Shown here one piece after another: positions 1-8,212 of a stretch of DNA of 18,406 bases (its first letter is position 1; the number at the start of each line of letters is the position of its first letter). Source of the stretch: Acidobacteriota bacterium (GTDB taxonomy: Bacteria; Acidobacteriota; Terriglobia; UBA7540); assembly GCA_021827245.1 (NCBI GenBank), contig JAKAWN010000090.1, forward strand, positions 1 to 18,406. The letters are read 5' to 3'. The notes under the pieces are model-generated. The model was given only the letters and a program-made list of their open reading frames with translations. It searched no databases and was not told the origin of the DNA. A program made the position numbers and the translations under genes.

Positions 1-363
1 CGATTTGCAGCTCTATCTGACGGGCTGCGCGTTTCCATTGACCAATGGCGGGCCGCATCGCCCCTCACCAGTCCTGATGCCTGGGTTTTTCCGTCCGAAA
101 GATTTGCGACGCCCTTAGCAAAGGATAATTGCTGGAGGCGGGGCTTCCTTCCCAAACTCAAACCTGTGGGATTGGCTTGGGCAAACTTCCAAGTCATGCG
201 CCGCACGCACAGCTCTCTGCTAAAAGAGTTGAACATTGATCCCCATGTGCGGGCCGAACAAATGGGGCACACGGTTGATGTGAACGAGAACGTGTACACG
301 ATCACATCGGTCATGCGCCGGAAAGAAGCCGTGAATGCTTTGGAGAGTGCAATCGGGGCTTAA
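1..363 (+). CDS. Tyrosine recombinase/integrase, C-terminal part (5' end outside window)
   Basis: The frame is open from base 1 to the TAA at 361-363 and gives 120 residues, the C-terminal catalytic half of a phage-type tyrosine recombinase. The HxxR box appears as QVMRRTHSSLL, with Gln in place of the usual His. The second box is MGHTVDVNENVYT, holding the GH histidine and, seven residues on, the probable nucleophilic Tyr. From memory, Gln at the first position is common in acidobacterial integrases of this type, so it need not mean inactivity. The upstream catalytic Arg and the N-terminal DNA-binding domain lie off the left edge. The gene points at the 3' end of tRNA-Gly 53 bp away, the usual arrangement of an integrase beside its tRNA attachment site. 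Whether the full gene is intact cannot be seen. Confidence 0.88.
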   Translation, partial: RFAALSDGLRVSIDQWRAASPLTSPDAWVFPSERFATPLAKDNCWRRGFLPKLKPVGLAWANFQVMRRTHSSLLKELNIDPHVRAEQMGHTVDVNENVYTITSVMRRKEAVNALESAIGA

Positions 364-416
364 TGGACTCTATTGGACTCCAGCGCTGAAACGGTTTTCG
401 TAACTGATTGAAAAGA

Positions 417-491
<75 letters not shown>

Positions 492-1021
492 TTTAATTTC
501 CACTAGGTCACGCTCGGAACAAGAACAATCGCGCTTCAGTTGTGCCGTCAGCTTCAGACGGCCAGGTAATTCCGACCGCTTCGATGATCCCGTTTTTTCG
601 CCGGCGGTGAGCCACGCTCCAAGCCGCTACCGTCTGATTGGTTCGCACGGCCCGGGATCACAGGGAATAGACCCGACCGAAGGCATCCCTGCTCACGTCA
701 AATTGTACATGTGCACCCTTGAGCAATGCAATAGCATGTTCGAAACTGCTTGTCGCGTCGTCCATCGCGACAGGAACGAAATGAGGCGGTGAGCGGCTGT
801 ATTGCAAGAATCCTCACGGGTTTTCGGTCCGGAGGTCCGGTTATTGACATAAATAATCCAAGCTTTGGGGACATCTTCAGTGCAGGCTCTCTTCGAACAG
901 GACAGCTTTCTAGAAGGATATCGTGGTAGGCTTGTTCGAAGGTCGGTGCAAGCAATAGGGTCGAAAACCGCTGGGACCAGCATTGGAAGGGCGCGGTTTC
1001 GAGGGCCATGAAGTTACATAA
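492..1021. other. Long non-coding stretch without a supported gene
   Basis: About 530 bp lie between the tRNA and the TPR remnant. Open frames on both strands give low-complexity or shadow-like translations without recognisable motifs, conserved starts or ribosome sites. The tRNA promoter should lie just right of 491 on the minus strand; a poor match (TTGTTC, 17 nt, TAGTGG) is visible there but is not convincing. Decayed island DNA is the simplest reading. Confidence 0.45.
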
Positions 1022-1708
1022 AGGTCGGCAAACCATGCCCCTCGTTGTTTTCTTTCTCCCCATTGGAACCATGGGGGTAGTGCAGATCCTGTCCCCTGGG
1101 CTGTTGAAAGATTTGAGGGAGCCAAAAAGAGCGGCGACTCCCGCGTGGTTGCGGCGACGTACAAGACCATCGTTAAGCGTTTTCCTTTGGCACAAGCGTA
1201 TAACAATCTTGAGCTCGATTACTTTCCTCTCAAGGAGTTTTGTTTAGCTGTCAAGGCACGCGGGGATGCCCGCGGAGTCAAGTGCGGCAAGGTGGGGGCA
1301 CGATTGTTCTTGGACCCTTCCGAATATAAATCAGGGAGTTTCAAGGAGGCCGCTCAGGATCTCCGGATAAATCGGCTTGCCAGTCCTCTGCCGGCCCAAC
1401 TTTATGTGAAAGAGCACGCGGCCGGCAACGCGCTACCGATTTTTCGTTCTTTGCTTAGGGACCATCCGGAGGATGCTTGCGCCTGTTCCGCTCTGGGGGA
1501 AGCCCCGGCGCATCTGGACCAGAATGAAGCTTCAGCAAATTCCTTGCGCAAAGCTCTGCAGCTTGGCTCATCAACGAACGACTCTCGTTTCGAAACGGCC
1601 ATGATCTACCGTGACTTTGGTCAGGTATATCTAGCTTGGGAACAACTCGAAATTTCTCTGAAGCACAGCAAGAAAAATTTCCAACTCAGTTACAGGAGGG
1701 AGCAGTAA
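1022..1708 (+). pseudogene. Degenerate TPR-repeat protein remnant
   Basis: The frame opens after a TAA at 1019-1021 and runs to the TAA at 1706-1708. The first usable start is a GTG at 1145, which would give 187 residues. It has no ribosome site and sits in mid-repeat. The translation resembles tetratricopeptide repeats: AYNNLELDYF near the beginning, then ALPIFRSLLRDHPEDACACSALGEA and SLRKALQLGSS, with the Leu-Gly-Ala and Pro-Glu-Asp spacing of TPRs. There is no signal peptide, and the region between 1235 and 1340 does not fit the repeat. I read it as the C-terminal part of a larger TPR protein whose 5' end is lost or frameshifted. Its stop overlaps the start of the ThuA-like gene by one base (TAATG), so translation of the remnant could still feed into that gene. 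A short functional TPR protein cannot be excluded. Confidence 0.55.
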
Positions 1709-1710
1709 TG
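1694..1710 (+). promoter_or_regulatory. Strong ribosome binding site with stop-start overlap
   Basis: AGGAGGG at 1694-1700 sits 7 nt before the ATG at 1708. The stop codon of the preceding TPR-like frame shares one base with this ATG (TAATG). The site decides the start of the ThuA-like gene and would permit translational coupling if the upstream frame is translated. Confidence 0.75.
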
Positions 1711-2625
1711 ATGAAGAAGGAGCACGAATCCGGGCAGGCACGCATGAAAGAAGGCAGACCTCCAGACGGTCATCTCCAGGGCTCAATCTCGAGAAGGAAT
1801 TTGCTGATGGGCGCTGCTGCATTAGGCGCGGGCAGCAAGATTCTTGAAGCTGCCACCGCTTCGGCGACGACGGATCCTCCAGCGGGTAAGCCTGGCATCC
1901 TCGCCTTGATCGGCGACAGATATCATAACGCAGACTACATTCACGTCTCCTTGGATCGGTTATTTTCCGAGATGGGCCTGGCCTGGGACTATACGACCCG
2001 CTATGAGCAATTGTCTAGAAACCTCCTTCGAGGTTATCGTGTTCTCGTTGTCTTTAAGGATGGCATGATATGGCCCGGGGGATATCTTGGACCTGATGCC
2101 TACACCTGTTACGAGGACGACCTCGAAAACCGGGCGGACTTTCCAAAGGCAAAACCGCAGGGCTGGATCACGCCGGAGCAGGCCGAGGCGGTGAGAGATT
2201 TTGTTAATGATGGCAATGGTCTTTATTCTTTCCATGAGAGTTGCGACGTTTCCAATTTTTCTCCAGTTTATAAGGAACTTCTGGGTGGAGAATATGCCGG
2301 TCATCCGCCCCTGCGGCCTTTCAAAGTGCGCGTGGTCAACAAGACCCATCCCATCACCCGGGGTATCGAGGACTTCATGGTGACGGATGAACAACACTTC
2401 CCCGCCTACCAGGGTGATCCTGAGAATATTCTCCTTCAAGGTGAGAACATCGACGGTCTCACATACGGCGATCGCGGAACAAAGTCCGTCTCGGGTTGGG
2501 CGCACGAGTACGGGAAAGGGAGAGTGGTTTTCACAGGCATAGGACATACAATTCACGCGATGTGGGCTCCGGAGCACTTGAAACTCCAGAAGCGGGCAGT
2601 GCAATGGCTGTTGAAACAGATTTAG
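1708..2625 (+). CDS. ThuA-domain protein exported by the TAT route
   Basis: A 305-residue protein starting at the ATG at 1708. This start is set by a near-perfect ribosome site (AGGAGGG, 1694-1700). The frame runs further upstream, but with no such site. Residues 28-34 (SRRNLLM) followed by a hydrophobic Ala/Gly/Leu stretch form a twin-arginine signal with probable cleavage near residue 50. The rest, about 62 to 303, is a ThuA-like domain with a flavodoxin/glutamine-amidotransferase-like fold. Supporting motifs are an early RYHNADYIH, the strand-turn GNGLYSFHES, THPITRGIEDF with TDEQHF, and near the end GKGRVVFTGIGHT. ThuA-like proteins are linked to trehalose or other sugar use in some bacteria, but the reaction of most is unknown. 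The protein probably acts in the periplasm. It stands alone apart from its overlap with the TPR remnant. Confidence 0.85.
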   Translation: MMKKEHESGQARMKEGRPPDGHLQGSISRRNLLMGAAALGAGSKILEAATASATTDPPAGKPGILALIGDRYHNADYIHVSLDRLFSEMGLAWDYTTRYEQLSRNLLRGYRVLVVFKDGMIWPGGYLGPDAYTCYEDDLENRADFPKAKPQGWITPEQAEAVRDFVNDGNGLYSFHESCDVSNFSPVYKELLGGEYAGHPPLRPFKVRVVNKTHPITRGIEDFMVTDEQHFPAYQGDPENILLQGENIDGLTYGDRGTKSVSGWAHEYGKGRVVFTGIGHTIHAMWAPEHLKLQKRAVQWLLKQI

Positions 2626-3160
2626 GATTCAGTCGTGCCCATCAATCCAACGAACCGTTAATGGCTCTCGTGGCTAAATAGCCGATGCTCATTGGCAATA
2701 TAGGAATCTAGGCAGGAAATGGAGAGAAACGTTATGGCGAATTATGCCAAGCTCAGGCGGCCACCGCCCTGCAAACTCGCGTTGCAGAAATCACGAAGAA
2801 CTTCCTCACAAGACAATGATGGATCGAGAGCAGAAGGAACACTGGCGTTCTCGTAGGCACAAGTTCGAAACGCGTCTTCGAAGCAGAGAACGCAAGATGT
2901 CATTTAGCTGCGATCGGTTTGATTGAATTCAACGGTATTTGCTGGGGTCTTGCTGAGAAGCTGATGCGCAGAAGCTATTGTCATGCTGAGCGGGACCACA
3001 GGCTTCAGCCCATTCCAAGCCCGCCAATCGGCGTTCGCTTCCGCACGGGACTCAAGGTGCGCTTTTCAGACATCCGCCGAACTTGGCGCCTCCCAGTGTG
3101 ATTATCCGCCCAGCATGACAGGTTGGTCCTCAGCAGGTCACCCATTCCGGCAATGCGGCA
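2626..3160. other. Non-coding stretch with an imperfect inverted repeat
   Basis: About 535 bp between the ThuA-like gene and the 3' end of the minus-strand ABM-like gene. The only structure I can support is the inverted repeat listed separately (2979-3120). A 40-codon frame beginning at an ATG near 2734, behind GGAGAG, gives an unremarkable basic peptide. Another frame reads like a short protein end (AQAATALQTRVAEITKNF). Both may be chance or decayed coding sequence. Confidence 0.4.
2979..3120. repeat. Imperfect inverted repeat (14-bp arms, about 140 bp apart)
   Basis: TGTCATGCTGAGCG at 2979-2992 and CGCCCAGCATGACA at 3107-3120 are reverse complements with one mismatch. The interior holds no frame of interest. 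The layout is that of a small non-autonomous element or interspersed repeat, but no target duplication is obvious, so the identity is open. Confidence 0.4.
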
Positions 3161-3481
3161 TCAAGCCGCTTTCCGGACATGAAGTTGCTCGACTGTCGAG
3201 TTCGTCACCTCGTAGGTATGCAGCTCTGATTTTCCTTCTACATACTTCTCGAGCGCTTTCAAAACGCCGGCGTATCCCTTCTGGTTATACGTCTCGGCAT
3301 TTTCCTTGCGGTCCCACAAGCTGATTCCGATTGCTTCTTCACCATCACTTGAGACCATCGCAATTTCACCGGAGAACCCCGTGTACTTTCTCAGGGTTGG
3401 GATAATCTCATCATCCATGGCCCGTGCAAAGCCCTTGCCCCCTTCGGGCCTCAGCTTCATCCGGACAATTCTTGCAAACAT
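3161..3481 (-). CDS. Small antibiotic-biosynthesis-monooxygenase-like (dimeric alpha/beta barrel) protein
   Basis: A 106-residue protein starting at the ATG at 3481, behind AAAGGAGGATGATCCC. An in-frame start seven codons further up would overlap that ribosome site and is not used. The sequence MFARIVRMKLRPEGGKGFARAMDD, then GFSGEIAMVSSDGEEAIGISLWD and a central NAETYN, fits the ABM/DUF-type ferredoxin-like fold: strand, helix, two strands, with a conserved Trp-Asp at the end of the third strand. Members act as small oxygenases, haem-degrading enzymes or uncharacterised dimers. Nothing here identifies the substrate. The gene is divergent from the cysteine desulfurase gene. Confidence 0.72.
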   Translation of the reverse strand: MFARIVRMKLRPEGGKGFARAMDDEIIPTLRKYTGFSGEIAMVSSDGEEAIGISLWDRKENAETYNQKGYAGVLKALEKYVEGKSELHTYEVTNSTVEQLHVRKAA

Positions 3482-3747
3482 GGGATCATCCTCCTTTGTC
3501 AAATTGGTTTTGGCCCACTTCTTAGCCTAAACCGGTCAGGACTGTACGCCTATGACCCGAGTCACAGGGGCTGGTGATGTACATGGAAGGGTTGTTCCTC
3601 CAAGGTCCTCGGCCGGCACAATCCGCAAGTCTTTGCCCTGGAACGATTTCGGTGCGTGATGCCGTCCGTTTGACTTCGCGGGGTGCAGTGGGCTACTCTC
3701 GAAATGATTAAAGTTTGCGCTAAAGATGCGGCGTTTGCGAACCTGAC

Positions 3748-4962
3748 ATGCGAAGAGTTTATCTGGACAACAATGCGACTACTCCCGTTGCGCCTGAAGT
3801 GTTTGAGGCGATGAAGCCTTACTTCCTGGATGATTTTGGCAACGCTTCATCCATCCACTGGTACGGGCAACGGGCGAAGGTTGCCATCGAATCAAGCCGG
3901 GAGCAACTCGCTCGTCTTCTCAACGCGCGGCCCAGCGAAATTGTATTTACGAGTGGCGGGACGGAATCCGACAACGCATCCCTGGTTGGCATTGTTGAGG
4001 CCTCTCGGTCGGGAAAAAAGCACGTCATCACAACCGCCATTGAGCACCCGGCTGTTTTGCACACAGCGAAGGCACTCGAGAAGCGAGGCGTGCGAGTTAC
4101 CTACGTTCGCGTCGGCCCAGGCGGTGTTGTCGATCCCGGTGACGTGGAGAAGGCCATCGGTCCGGATACCGTGCTGATTTCCGTGATGCACGCCAACAAC
4201 GAGCTTGGAACCATCCAGCCGCTTGAAGAAATCGGACGCGTCGCGCGCGAGCACGACATTTACTTCCACACAGACGCAGTGCAGTCGGTGGGAAAAATTC
4301 CTGTGGACGTGGAGAGCATGGGCGTCGATCTGCTTTCGCTTTCAGGGCACAAGCTGTACGGGCCGAAAGGGGTGGGCGCGCTCTACGTCCGTAAGGGCAC
4401 CATCCTTCGGCCATTGCTTTACGGCGGGCACCATGAGCGCGACCGGCGGCCCGGCACGGAAAACGTTTCCGGAATTGTCGGCCTCGGCAAAGCCGCCGAA
4501 CTCGCCCGCGAGCACATGCCGGAGGAAATCGAGCGGGCTGGTGCATTGCGGAATCGCCTGGAGAATGGAATTCTCGCAAGCGTTCCCATGGCGACGGTGG
4601 CCGGCGATAGATCACGCCGGGTCCCGACCACCACCAACATCAGCTTCGACCTCGTGGAAGGCGAGGGCTTCGTGATCGCCATGGATCTGCGGGGGGTGGC
4701 ATGCTCTACGGGCGCAGCATGCTCTTCGGGTTCACTTGAGCCTTCTCACGTGCTCTCCGCAATCGGCCTGAAGCCTGAGCGAGCGCGTTCCAGCATCCGC
4801 TTTAGCCTGGGTCGCTTCAATACTATCGAGGACATCGACTACACTCTCGAAATACTGCCGCGCGTGGTCGAACAGCTTCGTTCGCTTTCTCCCCATTACA
4901 ATAAAGATGCGATCAGTGCCCAGCCATCGGGTTCCAACGCGAAGGCACTGGCTGAACATTGA
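3748..4962 (+). CDS. Cysteine desulfurase (NifS/IscS family), probable sulfur donor for MnmA
   Basis: A 404-residue PLP enzyme that releases sulfur from L-cysteine as an enzyme-bound persulfide. The N-terminus VYLDNNATTPVAPEVFEAM is typical. AIEHPAV holds His100, FHTDAVQS holds Asp176 and Gln179, SGHKLYGPKG holds the PLP lysine (Lys202), and RPGTENV follows at about 234-240. The catalytic cysteine is Cys325 in CSTGAACSSGSLEPSH, a NifS-like active-site loop. Length is normal for the family, with about 20 extra polar residues at the C-terminus. There is no clear ribosome site before the ATG, but the family N-terminus begins exactly there. The stop is 13 bp before mnmA, so the two are probably one operon. 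Generic symbols such as nifS or iscS are possible, but the neighbour suggests a role in tRNA thiolation rather than nitrogenase. Confidence 0.93.
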   Translation: MRRVYLDNNATTPVAPEVFEAMKPYFLDDFGNASSIHWYGQRAKVAIESSREQLARLLNARPSEIVFTSGGTESDNASLVGIVEASRSGKKHVITTAIEHPAVLHTAKALEKRGVRVTYVRVGPGGVVDPGDVEKAIGPDTVLISVMHANNELGTIQPLEEIGRVAREHDIYFHTDAVQSVGKIPVDVESMGVDLLSLSGHKLYGPKGVGALYVRKGTILRPLLYGGHHERDRRPGTENVSGIVGLGKAAELAREHMPEEIERAGALRNRLENGILASVPMATVAGDRSRRVPTTTNISFDLVEGEGFVIAMDLRGVACSTGAACSSGSLEPSHVLSAIGLKPERARSSIRFSLGRFNTIEDIDYTLEILPRVVEQLRSLSPHYNKDAISAQPSGSNAKALAEH

Positions 4963-4975
4963 ACTTCCGATTCCC

Positions 4976-6124
4976 ATGACAATTGTAGTAGCCATGAGCG
5001 GCGGCGTAGACAGTTCCGTAGCCGCGGCGCTGCTTGCTGAAAACAACTCGTACGCGTGCTCAAATGGCCCTCCTGCCGTGATTGGCATGACGATGCAGTT
5101 GTGGAACCAGCGGCGTCTGCCCACGCTCGTTGACGCTGAAGAAGGCGAACCTGGCCGCGACATCGGGCGCTGCTGCTCGCTCGATGACGTGTATGACGCG
5201 CGCCGTGTAGCAGGCTTTCTGGGACTTCCTTACTACGTGGTCAATCTTGAAAATCGTTTTGAGGAGGGCGTCGTCCGGCCCTTTGTCGAAAGCTATTTAG
5301 CAGGCGAGACGCCGATCCCTTGCAGCCTTTGTAACACGGAAATCAAGTTCTCCGAGTTCATTGAGACCGCGCGCAGGGTCGGGGCCGATGCCGTCGCCAC
5401 CGGTCACTACGCACGCGTTCAGAAGGACGCGGAATCCGGCCGCTATCGCCTGTTCGCCGGTCGCGACCCATCGAGGGACCAGTCGTATTTTCTTTTCGGA
5501 CTCACGCAAGAGCAGCTTGCGCGCACGCTTTTTCCGCTGGGCGAGTTTACTAAGGAGGAAGTCCGCGCCATGGCGCGCGCGCGGAATCTGCCTGTGGCCG
5601 CAAAGCCCGACAGCCAGGAAATCTGCTTCGTGCCCACCGGCGACTATCGCCGCTTTATCGACGCCTATTTGAACGAGCAAGGCAGGAAGCTGGACGACAC
5701 GGAGGGCCAGGTGGTCACCACCGACGGCCGCGTCCTGGGCCAGCACCAGGGGGTTGGAAACTACACCATAGGGCAGCGGAAGGGACTCGGCATTGCCACG
5801 GGAGTGCCGCTTTACGTCATCGGGCTTGACCGCGGCCGTAATCGCGTGGTGGTCGGTTCCGATCAGGAACTCCTGAAGCGCCGCTTGCTGGTGCGCGAGA
5901 TCAACTGGATTCGCGCGGTTCGCGCGGGCGAAAACTTCGAAGCGCGTGTCAAGATCCGCAACAAGCACTTCCCCGCCCCCGCTTGTGTCGAAGCTCGCGA
6001 CGACGGCAAAGCTTTTGTCGAATTCTCGAGCCCTCAGCGCGCCATCACGCCCGGCCAGGCTGCCGTCTTTTACGACAGAGACGAGGTTGTCGGCGGAGGA
6101 TGGATCTCGGACGTGCTTGATTAA
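4976..6124 (+). CDS. mnmA: tRNA-specific 2-thiouridylase MnmA
   Basis: A 382-residue enzyme that adenylates and then thiolates U34 at position 2 in tRNA-Lys, -Glu and -Gln. The PP-loop SGGVDSS is at residues 8-14, so the ATG at 4976 is the natural start although the frame is open for 23 codons upstream. GADAVATGHYARV (about 136-148) and DQSYFLFGL (about 168-176) are typical. The two catalytic cysteines are Cys119 (in PCSLCNTEIKF) and Cys216 (in SQEICFVPTG). A further cysteine, Cys116, gives CxxC where E. coli MnmA has DxxC. Residues 46-68 form a polar insertion ending in RCCSLDD. The C-terminal part (VGNYTIGQRKGLGI, then the beta-barrel to GGGWISDVLD) is complete. No strong ribosome site is seen; coupling to the upstream desulfurase is likely. 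Confidence 0.95.
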   Translation: MTIVVAMSGGVDSSVAAALLAENNSYACSNGPPAVIGMTMQLWNQRRLPTLVDAEEGEPGRDIGRCCSLDDVYDARRVAGFLGLPYYVVNLENRFEEGVVRPFVESYLAGETPIPCSLCNTEIKFSEFIETARRVGADAVATGHYARVQKDAESGRYRLFAGRDPSRDQSYFLFGLTQEQLARTLFPLGEFTKEEVRAMARARNLPVAAKPDSQEICFVPTGDYRRFIDAYLNEQGRKLDDTEGQVVTTDGRVLGQHQGVGNYTIGQRKGLGIATGVPLYVIGLDRGRNRVVVGSDQELLKRRLLVREINWIRAVRAGENFEARVKIRNKHFPAPACVEARDDGKAFVEFSSPQRAITPGQAAVFYDRDEVVGGGWISDVLD

Positions 6125-6723
6125 CACTCGCTATTGCTCCTGATCAGGAGCTGCCGTCTGCACGCCTCGCGATAACGACCCTGTGACATTTCGCTTGCCA
6201 ATCGGAAGTTCTTACGGATTCCTGGCACAAATTTCGTCGCCTGGCTTGCCGTCCTTTCTGGCGAAAACATTCCAGTCCACACAAATGGCAACAGTTAGAG
6301 TTCCTAACGGGGCCCTGGAACCCAACTTGCTTTATTAGAGCATAGCAGTGCGGGACAAGGGTGAACAACGAGGGAGTCGGATCATTCCTCGATGTAGAAC
6401 CCGCCGGCAGGGGTGTGTTTTGCTGAGCGAACGAAAGCATTTCAGTGGCGAGGCAGTCGAATTGGGAGTCGGAAGCCCGAGGATATATTTGAAGATATGA
6501 ATCATTTGTTTTATTGTTGTGTATAATTTGATTAATCCTCATTTCGTTATTGACGACGAGGCTGGACACTCAGTACGCCAGCTCTTCCCGCACGCACCTC
6601 GGATCTCTTGTTATTTCTGCCGGGCCGGCCACGCAATCGTGAACCGTTTTCCATGGCGTTCAGGCACACAGCGCTTTAGAGGATTCAGCCTGATGCCAGA
6701 AATGACGAAAGGAGGAATACACG
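6125..6723. other. Long intergenic region, partly AT-rich
   Basis: About 600 bp without a supported gene. A minus-strand frame of 141 codons (6144-6569) has a Cys/Arg/Ser-rich translation without motifs or a good ribosome site and is judged spurious. An AT-rich patch at about 6485-6545 holds TATAAT at 6522-6527, a possible -10 box for the lipoprotein gene 200 bp downstream, but no good -35 at the right distance. Confidence 0.4.
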
Positions 6724-7392
6724 ATGAATAAAGCGAAACCACAAATGTCTCTTCTGCTCGCAGTCACCATATGCGGGCTGATTGCCGTAGCCTGCGGCGA
6801 AACTTCGACACGGGCAAGCTCGTCCTCGGGAAGGCCCGCGAAAGCAGCGGCTGCGACAGCGCCTTCCCAGGACAGCGTACGCATTCCTGCGGGTACGCGC
6901 CTTGTGGTGCGCATGATCGACAGTGTGAACTCCAAGGTCAACCATGTTGGCGACACATTCAATGCCAGCCTCGAGCAGCCTCTCGAAGTCAACGGAACCA
7001 CCGTCGCGCCCCGGGGCTCGCGGGTTTACGGCAAGCTGGAAGAGGTGAAGTCAGCCGGAAAAATCAAGGGCCAATCCGAACTCCGCCTTGCTCTGACAGG
7101 AATCGAAATCGACGGTGCGACGCATTCCATCGTGACCGGAAGCTACGAAGTTCATGGCAAGTCACGCGGTAAGAATACCGCCAAGAAAGTTGGAATCGGG
7201 GCTGCAATTGGCGGGGTGATTGGGGCAATTGCAGGCGGCGGCAAAGGCGCGGCCATCGGAGCTGGAGTCGGCGCCGGCGCCGGTACGGCCGCTCAGGTCC
7301 TCACCCACGGCCAGCAGATCAATGTTCCCAGTGAAACCGTGCTCGACTTCACCATTAAACAGCCGGTTATGCTTCCCTTGAGTAACTCGTAA
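6724..7392 (+). CDS. Lipoprotein with C-terminal glycine zipper
   Basis: A 222-residue protein starting at the ATG at 6724 behind AAAGGAGGAATACACG. A lipobox IAVAC at residues 20-24 makes Cys24 the probable lipidation site. A Ser/Ala-rich linker follows to about residue 50. Residues 53-105 (IPAGTRLVVRMIDSVNS, then VAPRGSRVYGKL) recall the beta-rich module of TrbI/VirB10-type proteins. Residues 157-190 are a glycine zipper (GIGAAIGGVIGAIAGGG and its repeat), as in outer-membrane or pore-associated lipoproteins. It is probably attached to the cell envelope; no specific function can be given. It converges on the DUF2064 gene. Confidence 0.8.
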   Translation: MNKAKPQMSLLLAVTICGLIAVACGETSTRASSSSGRPAKAAAATAPSQDSVRIPAGTRLVVRMIDSVNSKVNHVGDTFNASLEQPLEVNGTTVAPRGSRVYGKLEEVKSAGKIKGQSELRLALTGIEIDGATHSIVTGSYEVHGKSRGKNTAKKVGIGAAIGGVIGAIAGGGKGAAIGAGVGAGAGTAAQVLTHGQQINVPSETVLDFTIKQPVMLPLSNS

Positions 7393-7417
7393 CTCAAGTT
7401 TCAATTTTCCATCCTCT

Positions 7418-7449
7418 CCCGGGAGTAAGGGTTCATTCCTACTCTCGGG
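7418..7449. terminator. Possible bidirectional hairpin between convergent genes
   Basis: CCCGGGAGTAAGG (7418-7430) can pair with CCTACTCTCGGG (7438-7449) with one bulge and one G-T pair around a 7-nt loop. It lies 25 bp after the lipoprotein stop and about 70 bp before the 3' end of the convergent DUF2064 gene. There is no T-run on either side, so this is a weak terminator call. Confidence 0.4.
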
Positions 7450-7516
7450 GATGATGGTCTTCCGCTTATTGTTCATTCGCCGCGGGTGGCGTCTGAGAGC
7501 AAACACAATCGAGCCG

Positions 7517-8212
7517 CTAAATCGCCCTTGACAGGAAGTGCCAGGTTTGCGGCATCCGACAGCGCGCGGCGGGATTTTGGATCAGGTATTTCTTCAAAGC
7601 AAACAGATCGCGTGGCCGGTCGATGTCAGGACAGGTTTCAAGTACTGAACAGGAGAATCCGTGTACGAGCAGGCTGCCAAGCGTGTCACTGAAAGCATGC
7701 TCGGTTCCAAGGCGGGCCTGGCTGAAGAGACCGCGCACATCCCGCCGCAAGCCGATCAGGTAATAACCGCCATCCGGACAAGGACCGAGCACCGCATCGG
7801 TTGTGCGCAATTCTTCCAAAGCCAGATGTAGCACGGAAGGGGCAAGCACCGGTGAATCGGTACCGATGACGACAACGCGCGTGTGGTGCCGAAGGAGTTG
7901 CGCGAATGCGCCCTCAAGCCGATCGCCAAGGCCGCGGCCCCGCTGCCGCCTGCATTGAAAAATGTCAGGAACGATATCCCCCAGAAAACTTCCGCCGGCA
8001 ACAAACAGATAACGCGACGTTCTGATCTTCAGCCTGGCAATCTTCCTCAGTGCGTCGGAAGCGAGCGCTTCGTGAAATTCAGCCGCTCCACGCGGTCCCA
8101 GCGCGGGAATCAGGCGTGTTTTGGTCTTTCCGGGAACGGCTGCACGGGCAAAGATCGCCACTGCAGGCCCGAAGTCAGACAAGTCAACTTGGTGAATTGC
8201 CCGCTTCGGCAC
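7517..8212 (-). CDS. DUF2064 / TIGR04282-like glycosyltransferase-family protein
   Basis: A 231-residue protein if the GTG at 8212 is used. The frame continues to a TTG at 8353, but those extra 47 residues are Ser/Lys/Pro-rich, precede the domain and have no ribosome site, so the shorter form is preferred. The domain starts with AVAIFARAAVPGKTKTRLIPALG, the nucleotide-sugar-binding beginning of this GT-A-like family. It continues with VVVIGTDSPVLAP, whose Asp-Ser-Pro is the probable metal-binding site, and GPCPDGGYYLIGL. Relatives often sit beside a partner glycosyltransferase and radical-SAM selenodomain or arsenosugar genes; none is seen here. It is the last gene of the uvrC-side minus-strand cluster. 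The acceptor substrate is unknown. Confidence 0.82.
   Translation of the reverse strand: MPKRAIHQVDLSDFGPAVAIFARAAVPGKTKTRLIPALGPRGAAEFHEALASDALRKIARLKIRTSRYLFVAGGSFLGDIVPDIFQCRRQRGRGLGDRLEGAFAQLLRHHTRVVVIGTDSPVLAPSVLHLALEELRTTDAVLGPCPDGGYYLIGLRRDVRGLFSQARLGTEHAFSDTLGSLLVHGFSCSVLETCPDIDRPRDLFALKKYLIQNPAARCRMPQTWHFLSRAI

Noticed and set aside
698..1195. 165-codon minus-strand frame in the decayed region
   Set aside because: Cys/Arg-rich, motif-free translation overlapping the TPR remnant; likely chance.
5297..6127. 276-codon minus-strand frame opposite mnmA
   Set aside because: Shadow of mnmA; no start signal or motif.
6144..6569. 141-codon minus-strand frame after mnmA
   Set aside because: Not a shadow of another gene, but no motif, odd composition and no good ribosome site; kept only as a remote possibility.
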